Origin: an uncultured Pelagibacteraceae bacterium
GTDB taxonomy: Bacteria; Pseudomonadota; Alphaproteobacteria; Pelagibacterales; Pelagibacteraceae
Assembly (NCBI GenBank): GCA_902597895.1
Contig: CACJZM010000006.1
Coordinates: forward strand, 1 to 45,653
Reading direction: 5' to 3'
Length of the DNA stretch: 45,653 nucleotides
Part shown: positions 8,490 to 16,140 of the stretch, in pieces
Position numbering within the stretch: position 1 is the stretch's first letter
How the letters are laid out: each line of letters opens with the position of its first letter
The notes under the pieces: model-generated
What the model saw: only the letters and a program-made list of their open reading frames with translations
Told to the model about the DNA's origin: nothing
Databases searched by the model: none
Translations under genes and position numbers: made by a program

Positions 8490-9142
8490 TTATTTTTTTT
8501 ATTTACTACAAAGTAAAGTTTTCTTGGAAAATTACCTTCGTCAAATTGCTCTAATATTAAATTATCAAAGTCACTTAACAGGCTATTTATTTTATCTTTT
8601 GTAAAAAAATGAACAATAAATCCATTTGCTTCATACATATCTTCTCCTCTATGTATACCATTTTTATAATCTCCATCGATGTCATTTCTCACAGTATAAA
8701 TATTCAATCCTCCTGTCTTTAAAACTCTATTAATTTCAGCATTTATTTTAATTAAATCAGAAGTTGATAAAGCCATGCAATAAAGCATATGAGAATAGCA
8801 AGCATCAAAAAATTTATTATTTATTTTAAATGTGTCTCTAATGTCAAAAATTTCTGCTGTAATTAAATGATCTAAATTATATTTTTTAGCCTTTTCTTTT
8901 ATTACTTTTATACCTGAAGGACTATAGTCAAGAGCATGAACTTGAATAGAGTTTTGAGCAAAAAAAATTGTATCTCTTCCAAGACCTGCTCCAAGCTCTA
9001 ATATATTTTTAATTTTATTTTTTTTAAAAATTTCTAACGATTTTTTGGCAGATAGACTTGGCTCTAAACCAAACATCTCAGGCTTATTTGAGAAATTTTT
9101 TTCCCAATGCTGAGATTGTTGGTTTAAAACTTTTGTATCCAA
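8486..9142 (-). CDS. Class I SAM-dependent methyltransferase
   Basis: Rossmann-fold methyltransferase, 218 aa. Motif I ILELGAGLGRD is at residues 47-57, the acidic end of strand 2 is HALDYSP near 72-78, and motif IV-like DACYSHMLYCM follows near 115-125. The N-terminus, with QHWEKNFSNKPEMFG, resembles methyltransferases of the thiopurine/tellurite-resistance type, but the substrate is not assignable. The gene starts two bases after the peroxiredoxin gene on the same strand, so the two are likely cotranscribed. It might take part in detoxification of thiols or metalloids; that is inference from context alone. Confidence 0.8.
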   Translation of the reverse strand: MDTKVLNQQSQHWEKNFSNKPEMFGLEPSLSAKKSLEIFKKNKIKNILELGAGLGRDTIFFAQNSIQVHALDYSPSGIKVIKEKAKKYNLDHLITAEIFDIRDTFKINNKFFDACYSHMLYCMALSTSDLIKINAEINRVLKTGGLNIYTVRNDIDGDYKNGIHRGEDMYEANGFIVHFFTKDKINSLLSDFDNLILEQFDEGNFPRKLYFVVNKKNN

Positions 9143-9143
9143 A

Positions 9144-9806
9144 TTATTTTTGTGGATCTGGAACTTTTCGTAAATAAGGTTTTACTGTTTCCCAACCATC
9201 TGGATAAATTTTCTTTGCTTCCTCATTGGTAACTTTGGGTATAATAATAACCTTTTCCCCTGGTTGCCAATCTGCAGGAGTAGCAATTTTATGCTTAGCA
9301 GTTCTCTGCATTGAGTCTATTGCTCTCAAAATTTCCGCAAAATTTCTTCCAGTTGTCATTGGATAGGTCAAAAATAGTCCAATTCTTTTATCTGGTCTAA
9401 TAACATAGACTGTTCTAACAGTTTCGTTATCTACAGCAGTTCTACCCATTGATGTAACACCTGCATCTCCTTCTAGCATATTATAAAGTTTTGCAACTTC
9501 TAATTTCTCATCTGCTATTATTGGATACTCAGGTTTCATTCCACAAACATCAGTAATATCGTTTAACCATTTTACATGGTCATCTACTGGGTCTACGCTT
9601 AAACCAATTACTTTAACATTTCTTATGTCAAATTCTGGTTTCATTTTTGCTAATGCTCCAAGTTCAGTAGTACAAACTGGTGTGAAATCTTTTGGATGTG
9701 AAAATAAAACACCCCAGCTATCGCCCAACCATTCATGAAAAGAAATATCGCCTAGTTGAGTTTTGGCTTTAAAGTCAGGTGCCATAGTATTAATTTTTAA
9801 AGTCAT
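9144..9806 (-). CDS. 1-Cys peroxiredoxin (Prx6-type)
   Basis: Cytoplasmic thiol peroxidase, 220 aa. The peroxidatic Cys is C45 in the invariant context PKDFTPVCTTELG, and the rest matches the Prx6 subfamily: GLSVDPVDDHVKW, RTVYVIRPDKRI, PMTTGRN and a C-terminal extension ending in YLRKVPDPQK. No resolving Cys sits at the 2-Cys position. A second Cys (in DVCGMKPEYP, near residue 88) is typical for some bacterial members. It reduces H2O2 and organic peroxides. The start is supported by a good ribosome site (AAGGAG about eight bases upstream). It is divergent from the sulfide oxidation genes. Confidence 0.95.
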   Translation of the reverse strand: MTLKINTMAPDFKAKTQLGDISFHEWLGDSWGVLFSHPKDFTPVCTTELGALAKMKPEFDIRNVKVIGLSVDPVDDHVKWLNDITDVCGMKPEYPIIADEKLEVAKLYNMLEGDAGVTSMGRTAVDNETVRTVYVIRPDKRIGLFLTYPMTTGRNFAEILRAIDSMQRTAKHKIATPADWQPGEKVIIIPKVTNEEAKKIYPDGWETVKPYLRKVPDPQK

Positions 9807-9931
9807 TTAATTCTCCTTTTTTTTAGAATGATTATAAATAATTAGCTAAATTTATCAACGATATTTGAAAATCAAAGACAACTATTAGGATGTATATCTA
9901 TTATTTATAAAGATGGTAGAATTTTATTATT

Positions 9932-11164
9932 ATGGAACACTCAAACGTTCTTATTGTTGGTGGTGGTTGTGCAGGGATATCAGTTGCTTCAAGAATTAAT
10001 AGTTTAAAATCGGATTTAAGTATTTCAATAATAGAACCTTCAGAAAAATCATTATATCAAGCAGCCTGGACCTTGGTTGGAGCAGGAGCTTATGATGTAG
10101 GTAATACAATAAAACCAATGTCTGAAGTAATGCCTAGTTATGTTAAATGGATTAAAGAACATGCAGAAGAGTTTATGCCTGATTCAAACTCAGTTAAAAC
10201 AAACAGCAATACTTATACGTATGATTATTTAGTTGTTTGTCCTGGTTTAAAATTGAATTTTGATGGTGTTGCAGGGTTAAAAGAAAGTCTTGGTAAAAAT
10301 AATGTATGTACAAATTATTCTGCTGAAATGGCAACATATACTTGGGAATGTTTAAAAAATTTAGATGGTGGTACGTTATTGTTTACTGAGCCACCAATGC
10401 CAATTAAATGTGCTGGAGCTCCACAAAAAATTGCATATTTAGCTGCTGATCATTTAAAGAAAAAAGGTAAACTTAATGATAGCCATTTAGAATTTCTTTG
10501 TGCTAAACCAGTTATATTTGGAGTACCACACTTTCAAGGTCCACTTAATGAAATATGTGACTCTTATGGAATTCAAAGAAGTTTCCAACATAATTTAATT
10601 TCTATAGATGGACAAGCGAAGGAAGCTGTATTTAAGCAATCTGATAAAGATGGCAACTCTAAAGAAGTAACTAAAAAATTTGATTTTATACATGTTACAC
10701 CTCCACAAACTTCTCCAGATTTTATTAAAAACAGTCCTTTAGCTGATGCTGGAGGTTGGGTTGATGTAGATCATAAAGTTGGAACTTTAAGACATACAAA
10801 ATACGAAAATGTTTATAGCTTAGGTGATGTTATGAATGCACCAAATGCAAAAACAGGCGCAGCTGTAAGAAAACAAGCTCCTATAGTTGCTCACAATATT
10901 GTCAAAGATATTAATAAATCTTCTGAAGATTATAGAAATTATGATGGTTATGGGGCATGTCCTTTGACTGTAGCTTATGGAAAAGTAATGTTAGCTGAAT
11001 TTTGTTATGGTGGTAAAGTCACACCTAGTTTTCCATTTGATCCTACAAAACCTAGCTCTTTATATTGGCAGATGAAATCTAAACTTTTTCCGTGGTTACA
11101 ATGGAATGTAATGTTTAAAGGAAAAGAGTGGGCAAAACCAAATCATAAATCTCTTGAAAAATAA
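9932..11164 (+). CDS. sqr: Sulfide:quinone oxidoreductase, type II (SQRDL-like)
   Basis: Flavoprotein of 410 aa. The N-terminal FAD-binding motif is VLIVGGGCAGISVASRI (6-22). The two redox cysteines of the mitochondrial-type enzyme are present: C160 in PIKCAGAPQK and C343 in YGACPLTV. The second dinucleotide-contact block YSLGDVMNAPNAKTGAAVRKQ is near residue 295-315. It oxidises sulfide to persulfide and passes electrons to ubiquinone at the inner face of the membrane; the C-terminal hydrophobic/aromatic stretch LYWQMKSKLFPWLQW is a likely membrane contact. It is first in a four-gene run with a persulfide dioxygenase and the cysteine biosynthesis pair. Family and both active-site Cys are seen directly. 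Confidence 0.93.
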   Translation: MEHSNVLIVGGGCAGISVASRINSLKSDLSISIIEPSEKSLYQAAWTLVGAGAYDVGNTIKPMSEVMPSYVKWIKEHAEEFMPDSNSVKTNSNTYTYDYLVVCPGLKLNFDGVAGLKESLGKNNVCTNYSAEMATYTWECLKNLDGGTLLFTEPPMPIKCAGAPQKIAYLAADHLKKKGKLNDSHLEFLCAKPVIFGVPHFQGPLNEICDSYGIQRSFQHNLISIDGQAKEAVFKQSDKDGNSKEVTKKFDFIHVTPPQTSPDFIKNSPLADAGGWVDVDHKVGTLRHTKYENVYSLGDVMNAPNAKTGAAVRKQAPIVAHNIVKDINKSSEDYRNYDGYGACPLTVAYGKVMLAEFCYGGKVTPSFPFDPTKPSSLYWQMKSKLFPWLQWNVMFKGKEWAKPNHKSLEK

Positions 11165-11187
11165 TCTTAGGTAAATAATATTACCTT

Positions 11188-11883
11188 ATGATATTCGAAC
11201 AACTTTTTGATAACAAATCATCAACTTACACTTATGTAATTTCAAGTGGCAAAGGAAGAGAAGCATTAATTATTGATCCGGTTATTGATAACGTAGAAGA
11301 TTATACAAATTTACTTAACAAATTGGATCTTAAGTTAGTTAAAGTTATTGATACTCATATACATGCTGATCATATTACTGCAATGAACGAATTAAATAAA
11401 AGAACTAATTGTTCAAGAATAATGGGTGAAAAATCTAAATCTGAGGTCATTGATATTAAAATTAAAGAGGATGATGAGATTGAAGTAGAAAATATAAAAC
11501 TTAGAGCTTTGTATACTCCAGGTCATACCGACTGTTCATATAGTTATTTAATGAATGATAGAGTGTTTACTGGTGACACACTCCTAATAAATGGGACAGG
11601 AAGAACAGACTTTCAAAATGGAAATGCATATGATGCTTATAATTCATTATTTAATAAGTTGTTAAAACTGCCAGAAAAAACCTTAGTTTATCCAGCTCAT
11701 GATTATAATGGTAAAAAATTTTCAAGTATCGAGAATGAGAAAAAAAATAACCCAAGATTACAAGTATCCTCGCCAGATCAGTATGCAGAAATAATGGATA
11801 ATCTTAATTTAGCAAATCCTAAAATGATGGATGTCGCAGTACCAGCTAACGTAAAAGGTCTCACTTTAGATCAAATAAATTAG
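11188..11883 (+). CDS. ETHE1-like persulfide dioxygenase (metallo-beta-lactamase fold)
   Basis: Non-heme iron enzyme, 231 aa. The metal motif THIHADH is at 56-62 (H57, H59, D61, H62). The other ligands are H113 in TPGHTDCS and D130 in FTGDTLLINGTGRTDFQNGN, the block that distinguishes ETHE1/persulfide dioxygenases from glyoxalase II. R139 in GRTDFQ corresponds to the conserved Arg of ETHE1. It would oxidise glutathione persulfide to sulfite with O2. It follows the sulfide:quinone oxidoreductase gene after 23 bases, the classic pair in sulfide detoxification. No rhodanese domain is fused. Confidence 0.9.
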   Translation: MIFEQLFDNKSSTYTYVISSGKGREALIIDPVIDNVEDYTNLLNKLDLKLVKVIDTHIHADHITAMNELNKRTNCSRIMGEKSKSEVIDIKIKEDDEIEVENIKLRALYTPGHTDCSYSYLMNDRVFTGDTLLINGTGRTDFQNGNAYDAYNSLFNKLLKLPEKTLVYPAHDYNGKKFSSIENEKKNNPRLQVSSPDQYAEIMDNLNLANPKMMDVAVPANVKGLTLDQIN

Positions 11884-11919
11884 GTTTAATTTTTTAAATA
11901 AATCACTATATAAACCGTC

Positions 11920-12495
11920 ATGAACAGCTACTTACAATCTATTATTGATAGAGATCCTGCAGCAAGGTCAAAGCTAAGTGTAATTCTCACTTACCCAGGG
12001 GTTAAGGCAATTTTTTTATATAAGATTGCTAATTTTTTTTCTGTAGCAAAATTTTATCTAGTGGCAAGAATGATTTCTCAGTTAGCAAGGTTTATTACTG
12101 GGATAGAAATACATCCTGCTGCAAAAATTGGGAAAAATTTATTTATAGATCATGGAATGGGAGTTGTGATTGGAGAAACTTCAGATATTGGAGATAATGT
12201 AACTATTTATCATAATGCTACACTAGGTGGAATTTCACCAAGTATAAATTCAAATGAACAAAGGCATGTAAAAAGACACCCAACTTTAAAAGATAATGTT
12301 GTAGTTGGTTCTGGTGCACAAGTTTTGGGTCCAATTGAAGTTGGAAAGAATGCAAAAATAGGATCAAATGCTGTTGTAACTAAAGATGTTCCTGAAAATG
12401 CAGTTATGATTGGTATACCTGCAAGAAATGTTGGAACCACAACTGAAGAATTTAAACCTTACGCTGTAACTGAAGAAAGTAAGGAAAGTGATTAA
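11920..12495 (+). CDS. cysE: Serine O-acetyltransferase
   Basis: Acetyl-CoA:serine acetyltransferase, 191 aa, the short form. A helical N-terminal domain (1-60) is followed by a left-handed beta-helix of hexapeptide repeats. Active-site histidines are H78 in FIDHGMGVVIGET and H98 in IYHNATLGG; the acetyl-CoA end block GSNAVVTKDVPENA and IPARNVG are present. It makes O-acetylserine for cysteine synthase encoded directly downstream, with which its stop overlaps by one base (TAATG). The C-terminus ends TEESKESD without the usual terminal Ile that inserts into cysteine synthase, so a classic bi-enzyme complex is doubtful. Confidence 0.93.
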   Translation: MNSYLQSIIDRDPAARSKLSVILTYPGVKAIFLYKIANFFSVAKFYLVARMISQLARFITGIEIHPAAKIGKNLFIDHGMGVVIGETSDIGDNVTIYHNATLGGISPSINSNEQRHVKRHPTLKDNVVVGSGAQVLGPIEVGKNAKIGSNAVVTKDVPENAVMIGIPARNVGTTTEEFKPYAVTEESKESD

Positions 12496-13496
12496 TGAAA
12501 AAATATCATAACGATTTTTTACAATCGATAGGTAATACACCACTAATAAAACTTAAAGCAGCCTCTGAGATAACAGGTTGTAATATTTTTGGTAAAGCAG
12601 AATATTTAAATCCTGGTGGATCAGTGAAAGATAGAGCGGCACTTGCGCTTATAAAGGATGCAGAAAATAAAAAATTAATATCTAAGGGTGGAACTATTGT
12701 TGAAGGAACAGCTGGTAATACGGGTATAGGTTTATGCTTACTTGGCAACTCACTTGGTTATAAAACAATTATTGTAATGAATGATAATCAAACACAAGAA
12801 AAAAAAGATACTCTAAAAAATATTGGAGCAGATTTAAGATTAGTGCCTGCAAAGCCTTATAAAGATGATGGTAATTATGTAAAAGTTGCAGGAAGACTAG
12901 CTGAAGAATTAAAAAGTTCTAATAACCATGGTGTCGTTTGGGCAAATCAATTTGACAATACTGCTAATGCTAAAGGTCACTATGAAACAACTGGGCCTGA
13001 AATATGGGAACAAACTGATGGTAAAATTGATGGTTTTGTATGTGCATCAGGAACAGGAGGAACAATTGGAGGAATAAGTTCTTACCTAAAAGAAAAAAAT
13101 AAAAACATTAAAATATATTTATCTGATCCAACTGGTTCTGCACTTTATAATTACATTCAAAACGGTGAATTAAAATCTGAAGGAGGTTCTATTACTGAAG
13201 GAATAGGATCAAGCAGAATAACAAAAAATTTTGCTGAAGCAAAAATAGATGGCGCTTTCTCTATTAGTGATCATGAATCATTACCAATATTATATGATCT
13301 AATTCAAAATGAAGGTTTAAGTCTTGGTACAAGTTGTGGTGTTAATATTGCAGGTGCTATTAAATTGGGTAAAGAGCTAGGTCCTGGAAAAACTATTGTA
13401 ACAATTCTTTGCGATAAGTCAGATAAATACAACTCTAAGATGTTCAATAAATCCTTTTTAAAAGAAAAAGGCCTTCCTTATCCTGATTGGATATAA
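12495..13496 (+). CDS. cysK: Cysteine synthase (O-acetylserine sulfhydrylase)
   Basis: PLP enzyme of fold type II, 333 aa. The Schiff-base Lys is K45 in NPGGSVKDRAAL; the substrate loop EGTAGNTGIGL and the phosphate-binding loop ASGTGGTIGG are intact. It condenses O-acetylserine with sulfide to give cysteine. The start ATG overlaps the cysE stop by one base. The C-terminus extends beyond typical CysK with a segment holding CDKSDKYNSKMFN and ending LPYPDWI, a form seen in the eukaryote/cystathionine-synthase-like branch of the family. Its position beside sulfide oxidation genes implies that sulfide is both a nutrient and a toxicant for this cell. Confidence 0.92.
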   Translation: MKKYHNDFLQSIGNTPLIKLKAASEITGCNIFGKAEYLNPGGSVKDRAALALIKDAENKKLISKGGTIVEGTAGNTGIGLCLLGNSLGYKTIIVMNDNQTQEKKDTLKNIGADLRLVPAKPYKDDGNYVKVAGRLAEELKSSNNHGVVWANQFDNTANAKGHYETTGPEIWEQTDGKIDGFVCASGTGGTIGGISSYLKEKNKNIKIYLSDPTGSALYNYIQNGELKSEGGSITEGIGSSRITKNFAEAKIDGAFSISDHESLPILYDLIQNEGLSLGTSCGVNIAGAIKLGKELGPGKTIVTILCDKSDKYNSKMFNKSFLKEKGLPYPDWI

Positions 13497-13511
13497 TTAC
13501 GCATACCTGAC

Positions 13512-13540
13512 TTGTAACAAATACGTTACAAATTTATGAT
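13512..13540 (+). promoter_or_regulatory. Putative promoter with overlapping operator dyad
   Basis: TTGTAA (13512-13517) as -35 and TATGAT (13535-13540) as -10 are separated by 17 bases. A perfect dyad, TTGTAAC-N6-GTTACAA (13512-13531), covers the -35 and most of the spacer, the position of a repressor operator. The predicted start of transcription is about 33 bases before the ATG at 13580, which has a strong ribosome site AAAGGAG at 13567-13573. The dyad might instead form a weak hairpin after cysK, but it has no T-tract. Confidence 0.55.
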
Positions 13541-13579
13541 ACATTTAAATAGATTAAATTTTCGATAAAGGAGAAAAAA

Positions 13580-13870
13580 ATGGAAAAAGAAATGTTGGTA
13601 TATGTTGATTTAAAAGAAGGTAAGTTAGAAAAATTCATGGGATGGATGCAATCTGATGAAGGAATGAGCGTAAGAAAATCCGCTGCCTATCCAGAAAAAA
13701 CTATTGGAGCAGTAACACCTGATAAAGGTGGAATAATGTTTAAAGTGCATGTTCATAATGTCGATGTAATGAAACAGTTGATATCTGGATCACATCCAGT
13801 TGGAAAATCAGTTTATGACGAGTGTGTAAACAGTATGACTGCTTGGGAATTATCAAAGGTGGAGATGTAA
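13580..13870 (+). CDS. Unrecognised 96-aa protein, first gene of small-gene operon
   Basis: Family not recognised. It is a small soluble protein with no signal peptide, no membrane segment, and a single Cys near the C-terminus (DECVNSM). Alternating beta-like and helical stretches (MLVYVDLKEG, IMFKVHVHNVDVMKQLI) would suit a small ferredoxin-like or dimeric alpha/beta-barrel fold, but that is only an impression. The start has an excellent Shine-Dalgarno sequence (AAAGGAG). Its TAA stop overlaps the ATG of the next gene by one base. Being first after the dyad-bearing promoter, it sets the reading of the whole operon to 16736. Confidence 0.8.
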   Translation: MEKEMLVYVDLKEGKLEKFMGWMQSDEGMSVRKSAAYPEKTIGAVTPDKGGIMFKVHVHNVDVMKQLISGSHPVGKSVYDECVNSMTAWELSKVEM

Positions 13871-14247
13871 TGAAAAAATTATTATTTATTATTTTATCAA
13901 GTTTATTTTTATCAAACATCGCATTAGCGGGTATGTCAGATGCTGACAAAACTAAAGCATGGGATTGCGTGGGTATTTATATGGCTAACTACTTTCTACC
14001 TCCTGGTGAAGAGTTTGAATATGGCATGAAAGAGAAATCTATCTCATCAGCAAAGGTTCTTAAAGAATATGCTCTAGAAATAGGTATCCTAGAAAAAGAT
14101 TGGGATCCTGGAGCTAACAAGGCGGTTGACAAGCATTATGGCTCTAAGTTTGATGAAGCAAAAACAGAGGATTGTCATAAATTTGTAAACTCTACAGTCC
14201 CTAATGGTGAGGAAAGAGTAAAAAAAGTAATACAAACTTTATATTAA
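13870..14247 (+). CDS. Secreted small protein of unknown function with two Cys
   Basis: 125 aa from the ATG at 13870; a longer reading from 13822 is rejected because the coupled ATG directly precedes a clear signal peptide (residues 1-20, ending NIALA). The mature part is about 105 residues with exactly two cysteines, C33 in AWDCVGIY and C102 in TEDCHKFV, plausibly one disulfide. It is otherwise helical and charged, with no recognised domain. It is predicted periplasmic. Translation is coupled to the 96-aa gene (TAATG). The kappa-GST/DsbA-fold protein of the same operon lacks a signal and is not an obvious partner. Confidence 0.8.
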   Translation: MKKLLFIILSSLFLSNIALAGMSDADKTKAWDCVGIYMANYFLPPGEEFEYGMKEKSISSAKVLKEYALEIGILEKDWDPGANKAVDKHYGSKFDEAKTEDCHKFVNSTVPNGEERVKKVIQTLY

Positions 14248-14270
14248 ATATTAAATTTAAAGGAGAAAAT

Positions 14271-14591
14271 ATGTCTATGTTGGAAAAGTACAGTGCTGCT
14301 TTAGCGAATAAAGATGAGGCAGCGATGAATGATCTTTTGCATGATGATTTTAAATTCACGATGCACAAATCAGGAAATGTTTTAACCAAAGGTGATGTTA
14401 TTAAATGGGCGATGAGTGGTGATATTAAACAAGATAAAACAAGAATTGTTTACGAAAACGATGAAATCGGAATACATCATGCATTTGTAACATTCGATGA
14501 TGGAAACGTTGAGGCAGTAATGGCAGTTTATAAATATAAAGATGGAAAAATTGCAAGTTTGGAGACAGGCGCTACTCCAATGCCTAAGTAA
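14271..14591 (+). CDS. NTF2-like/SnoaL-like protein
   Basis: 106 aa, cytoplasmic, no signal. The layout is that of the NTF2-like cone fold: an N-terminal helix (SMLEKYSAALANKDEAAMNDLL) followed by HDDFKFTMHKSG and a beta-sheet half with HHAFVTFDDGNVEAVMAVYKYKDGKI. Members act as small isomerases, hydrolases or ligand carriers; the specific role is unknown. The start is supported by AAAGGAG five bases upstream. It is third in the operon, 23 bases after the secreted protein gene and six bases before the TPR gene. Confidence 0.75.
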   Translation: MSMLEKYSAALANKDEAAMNDLLHDDFKFTMHKSGNVLTKGDVIKWAMSGDIKQDKTRIVYENDEIGIHHAFVTFDDGNVEAVMAVYKYKDGKIASLETGATPMPK

Positions 14592-14597
14592 ATACTT

Positions 14598-15161
14598 TTG
14601 AGAATTAGAATTCAACAATTAATTTTTTTTTTATTAATTATATCTTTTGGAATGACTGGTATCTCTCAGTCAGACCAAAAGAGAGAGTTAGATATTTTAT
14701 TTAAAAATCTAAAATCCATTGGAAGTAGAGCTGCTGCAATGGAAATAGAACAAAAAATCTGGGATATTTGGATCACTCATCCTTCTGATAGGAAACTCAC
14801 TGAAATGTTATCAAAAGGATCAAGCTATATGTCTCAAAATAGATTGGGTGATGCTTATATTATTTTTACAGAAATAATTTCATTAGATAAAAATTGGGCT
14901 GAAGCATGGAATAAGAGAGCTACTGTTCTATATTTAATGGGTGAATTTGAAAAATCTCAAAAAGATATAGATAAAGTTTTAAGTCTAGAAAAAAGACATT
15001 TTGGGGCTTTGTCAGGACAAGGTCTTGTTCAAACAGCCCTTGAAAATTATCAAAAGGCTATTGATAGTTATATAGAAACGCATAAGATATATCCTGCAAT
15101 GGAAACACCTTTGATGATGATAGAAAGATTGAAAATAAAAATTAAAAAAGAAAGTATATGA
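14598..15161 (+). CDS. Exported TPR-repeat protein
   Basis: 187 aa starting at a TTG (no ATG fits the hydrophobic leader). The first 20-25 residues (RIRIQQLIFFLLIISF) are a signal peptide or membrane anchor. Residues about 70-170 form three tetratricopeptide repeats, for example NRLGDAYIIFTEIISLDKNW, AEAWNKRATVLYLMGEFEKS and FGALSGQGLVQTALENYQKA. It probably serves as a periplasmic protein-protein adaptor. Its stop overlaps the start of the next gene (ATGA). The start assignment is moderately sure; TPR identity is clear. Confidence 0.8.
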   Translation: MRIRIQQLIFFLLIISFGMTGISQSDQKRELDILFKNLKSIGSRAAAMEIEQKIWDIWITHPSDRKLTEMLSKGSSYMSQNRLGDAYIIFTEIISLDKNWAEAWNKRATVLYLMGEFEKSQKDIDKVLSLEKRHFGALSGQGLVQTALENYQKAIDSYIETHKIYPAMETPLMMIERLKIKIKKESI

Positions 15162-15547
15162 GCAAAGTTATAAGCTTTGTGATGGTTGGAACAAATGATC
15201 TTGAAAAATCTACTTCGTTTTATGATAAAATTTTAGCAGTTCTCGGACTTAAAAAAGTAACTACAACAGAAAGATATGTTGGATATTCTAATTCTGATGA
15301 TCCAGAAGAAGTAAAATTTTATATAACTAAACCTCACGATAAAAAACCTGCTTCTGTTGGAAACGGAACTATGGTTGCTTTATTGGCTGATACAAATGAA
15401 ATTGTGGACAAATTTCATAAAACCGCTTTAGATTTAGGAGCAACCGATGAGGGAACGCCAGGTATTAGATCTGATGGAAATTACTATGGTTATGTTAGAG
15501 ACCTTGACGGTAATAAGATAACTGCTAAATGCATAGTTTCAAAATGA
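15158..15547 (+). CDS. VOC/glyoxalase-fold protein
   Basis: 129 aa, one vicinal-oxygen-chelate module of two beta-alpha-beta-beta-beta repeats. It opens VISFVMVGTNDLEKSTSFYDKIL and closes DGNYYGYVRDLDGNKITAKC, the usual pattern of bleomycin-resistance/lactoylglutathione-lyase-like proteins. The position normally held by the first metal His is M7/V8 (FVMVGTND), so metal binding as in GloA is uncertain; the C-terminal Glu of typical members (GNKIE) is replaced by T in NKITAKC. Substrate unknown. Coupled to both neighbours by four-base ATGA overlaps. Confidence 0.82.
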   Translation: MSKVISFVMVGTNDLEKSTSFYDKILAVLGLKKVTTTERYVGYSNSDDPEEVKFYITKPHDKKPASVGNGTMVALLADTNEIVDKFHKTALDLGATDEGTPGIRSDGNYYGYVRDLDGNKITAKCIVSK

Positions 15548-16140
15548 GCAATATAGATTTTTATTTTTCAATTGGAAGTACTTACACTTATTTAACTGTA
15601 ACTAGAATTTTAGACGTAGAAAAAAAACATGGAATTAAGTTTAATTGGAAGCCATTTAGTGTAAGAGCAATTATGAAGGAAATGAACAATATTCCATTTC
15701 CAAAAGATAAAAAAAATAAAGTTGATTACATGTGGAGAGATATTGAAAGACGTGCTGAAGGATATGGTTTTTTTGCAAAAACACCAGTGGCCTACCCACT
15801 GACAGAATTCGATTTAGCAAATAGACTTGCAATTCTTGGAATGAAAGATGGCTGGGGTATTGACTATGTTAGATTAACTTACAAAAGATGGTTTCAAGAA
15901 GGTAAAGAACCAGCGACAGAACCTAATATTTCAGAAATATGTACAGAGCTAAAAATTGACAAAGACTCCGTCATATCAAAAGCAAATGAAGATGATATTG
16001 GAAAAGAATACGAGTCTAATACAAATAGTGCTAGAGATCACAAGATATTTGGAAGCCCATCGTTCATAGTTGGTAGTGAAATCTTCTGGGGGGATGATAG
16101 AATGGAAGATGCTATAACTTGGTCGAAAAAAAATGGGTAA
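15544..16140 (+). CDS. DsbA-fold 2-hydroxychromene-2-carboxylate isomerase/kappa-GST-like protein
   Basis: 198 aa from the ATG at 15544, which overlaps the preceding TGA by four bases; an upstream ATG at 15529 is less likely. A thioredoxin-fold strand (NIDFYFSIGSTYTYLT) carries Ser rather than a CxxC, as in kappa GSTs and HCCA isomerases. An alpha-helical insert follows, then the family's cis-Pro block IFGSPSFIVGSEIFWGDDRMED. These enzymes use glutathione, so together with the glyoxalase-fold neighbour it hints at glutathione-conjugate chemistry. Actual chromene substrates are unlikely in this context; the function is inferred only at family level. Confidence 0.88.
   Translation: MSNIDFYFSIGSTYTYLTVTRILDVEKKHGIKFNWKPFSVRAIMKEMNNIPFPKDKKNKVDYMWRDIERRAEGYGFFAKTPVAYPLTEFDLANRLAILGMKDGWGIDYVRLTYKRWFQEGKEPATEPNISEICTELKIDKDSVISKANEDDIGKEYESNTNSARDHKIFGSPSFIVGSEIFWGDDRMEDAITWSKKNG

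Noticed and set aside
12210-12748. Antisense frames across cysE and cysK
   Set aside because: Their sequence mirrors strongly conserved enzyme codons; low-complexity products without starts or partners.
13822-13869. Upstream extension of the secreted small protein
   Set aside because: The ATG at 13870 directly begins a clean signal peptide and overlaps the preceding stop in a TAATG coupling.
15529-15543. ATG 15 bases upstream for the kappa-GST-like gene
   Set aside because: The ATG at 15544 gives the four-base ATGA coupling found for its neighbours and fits the family N-terminus.
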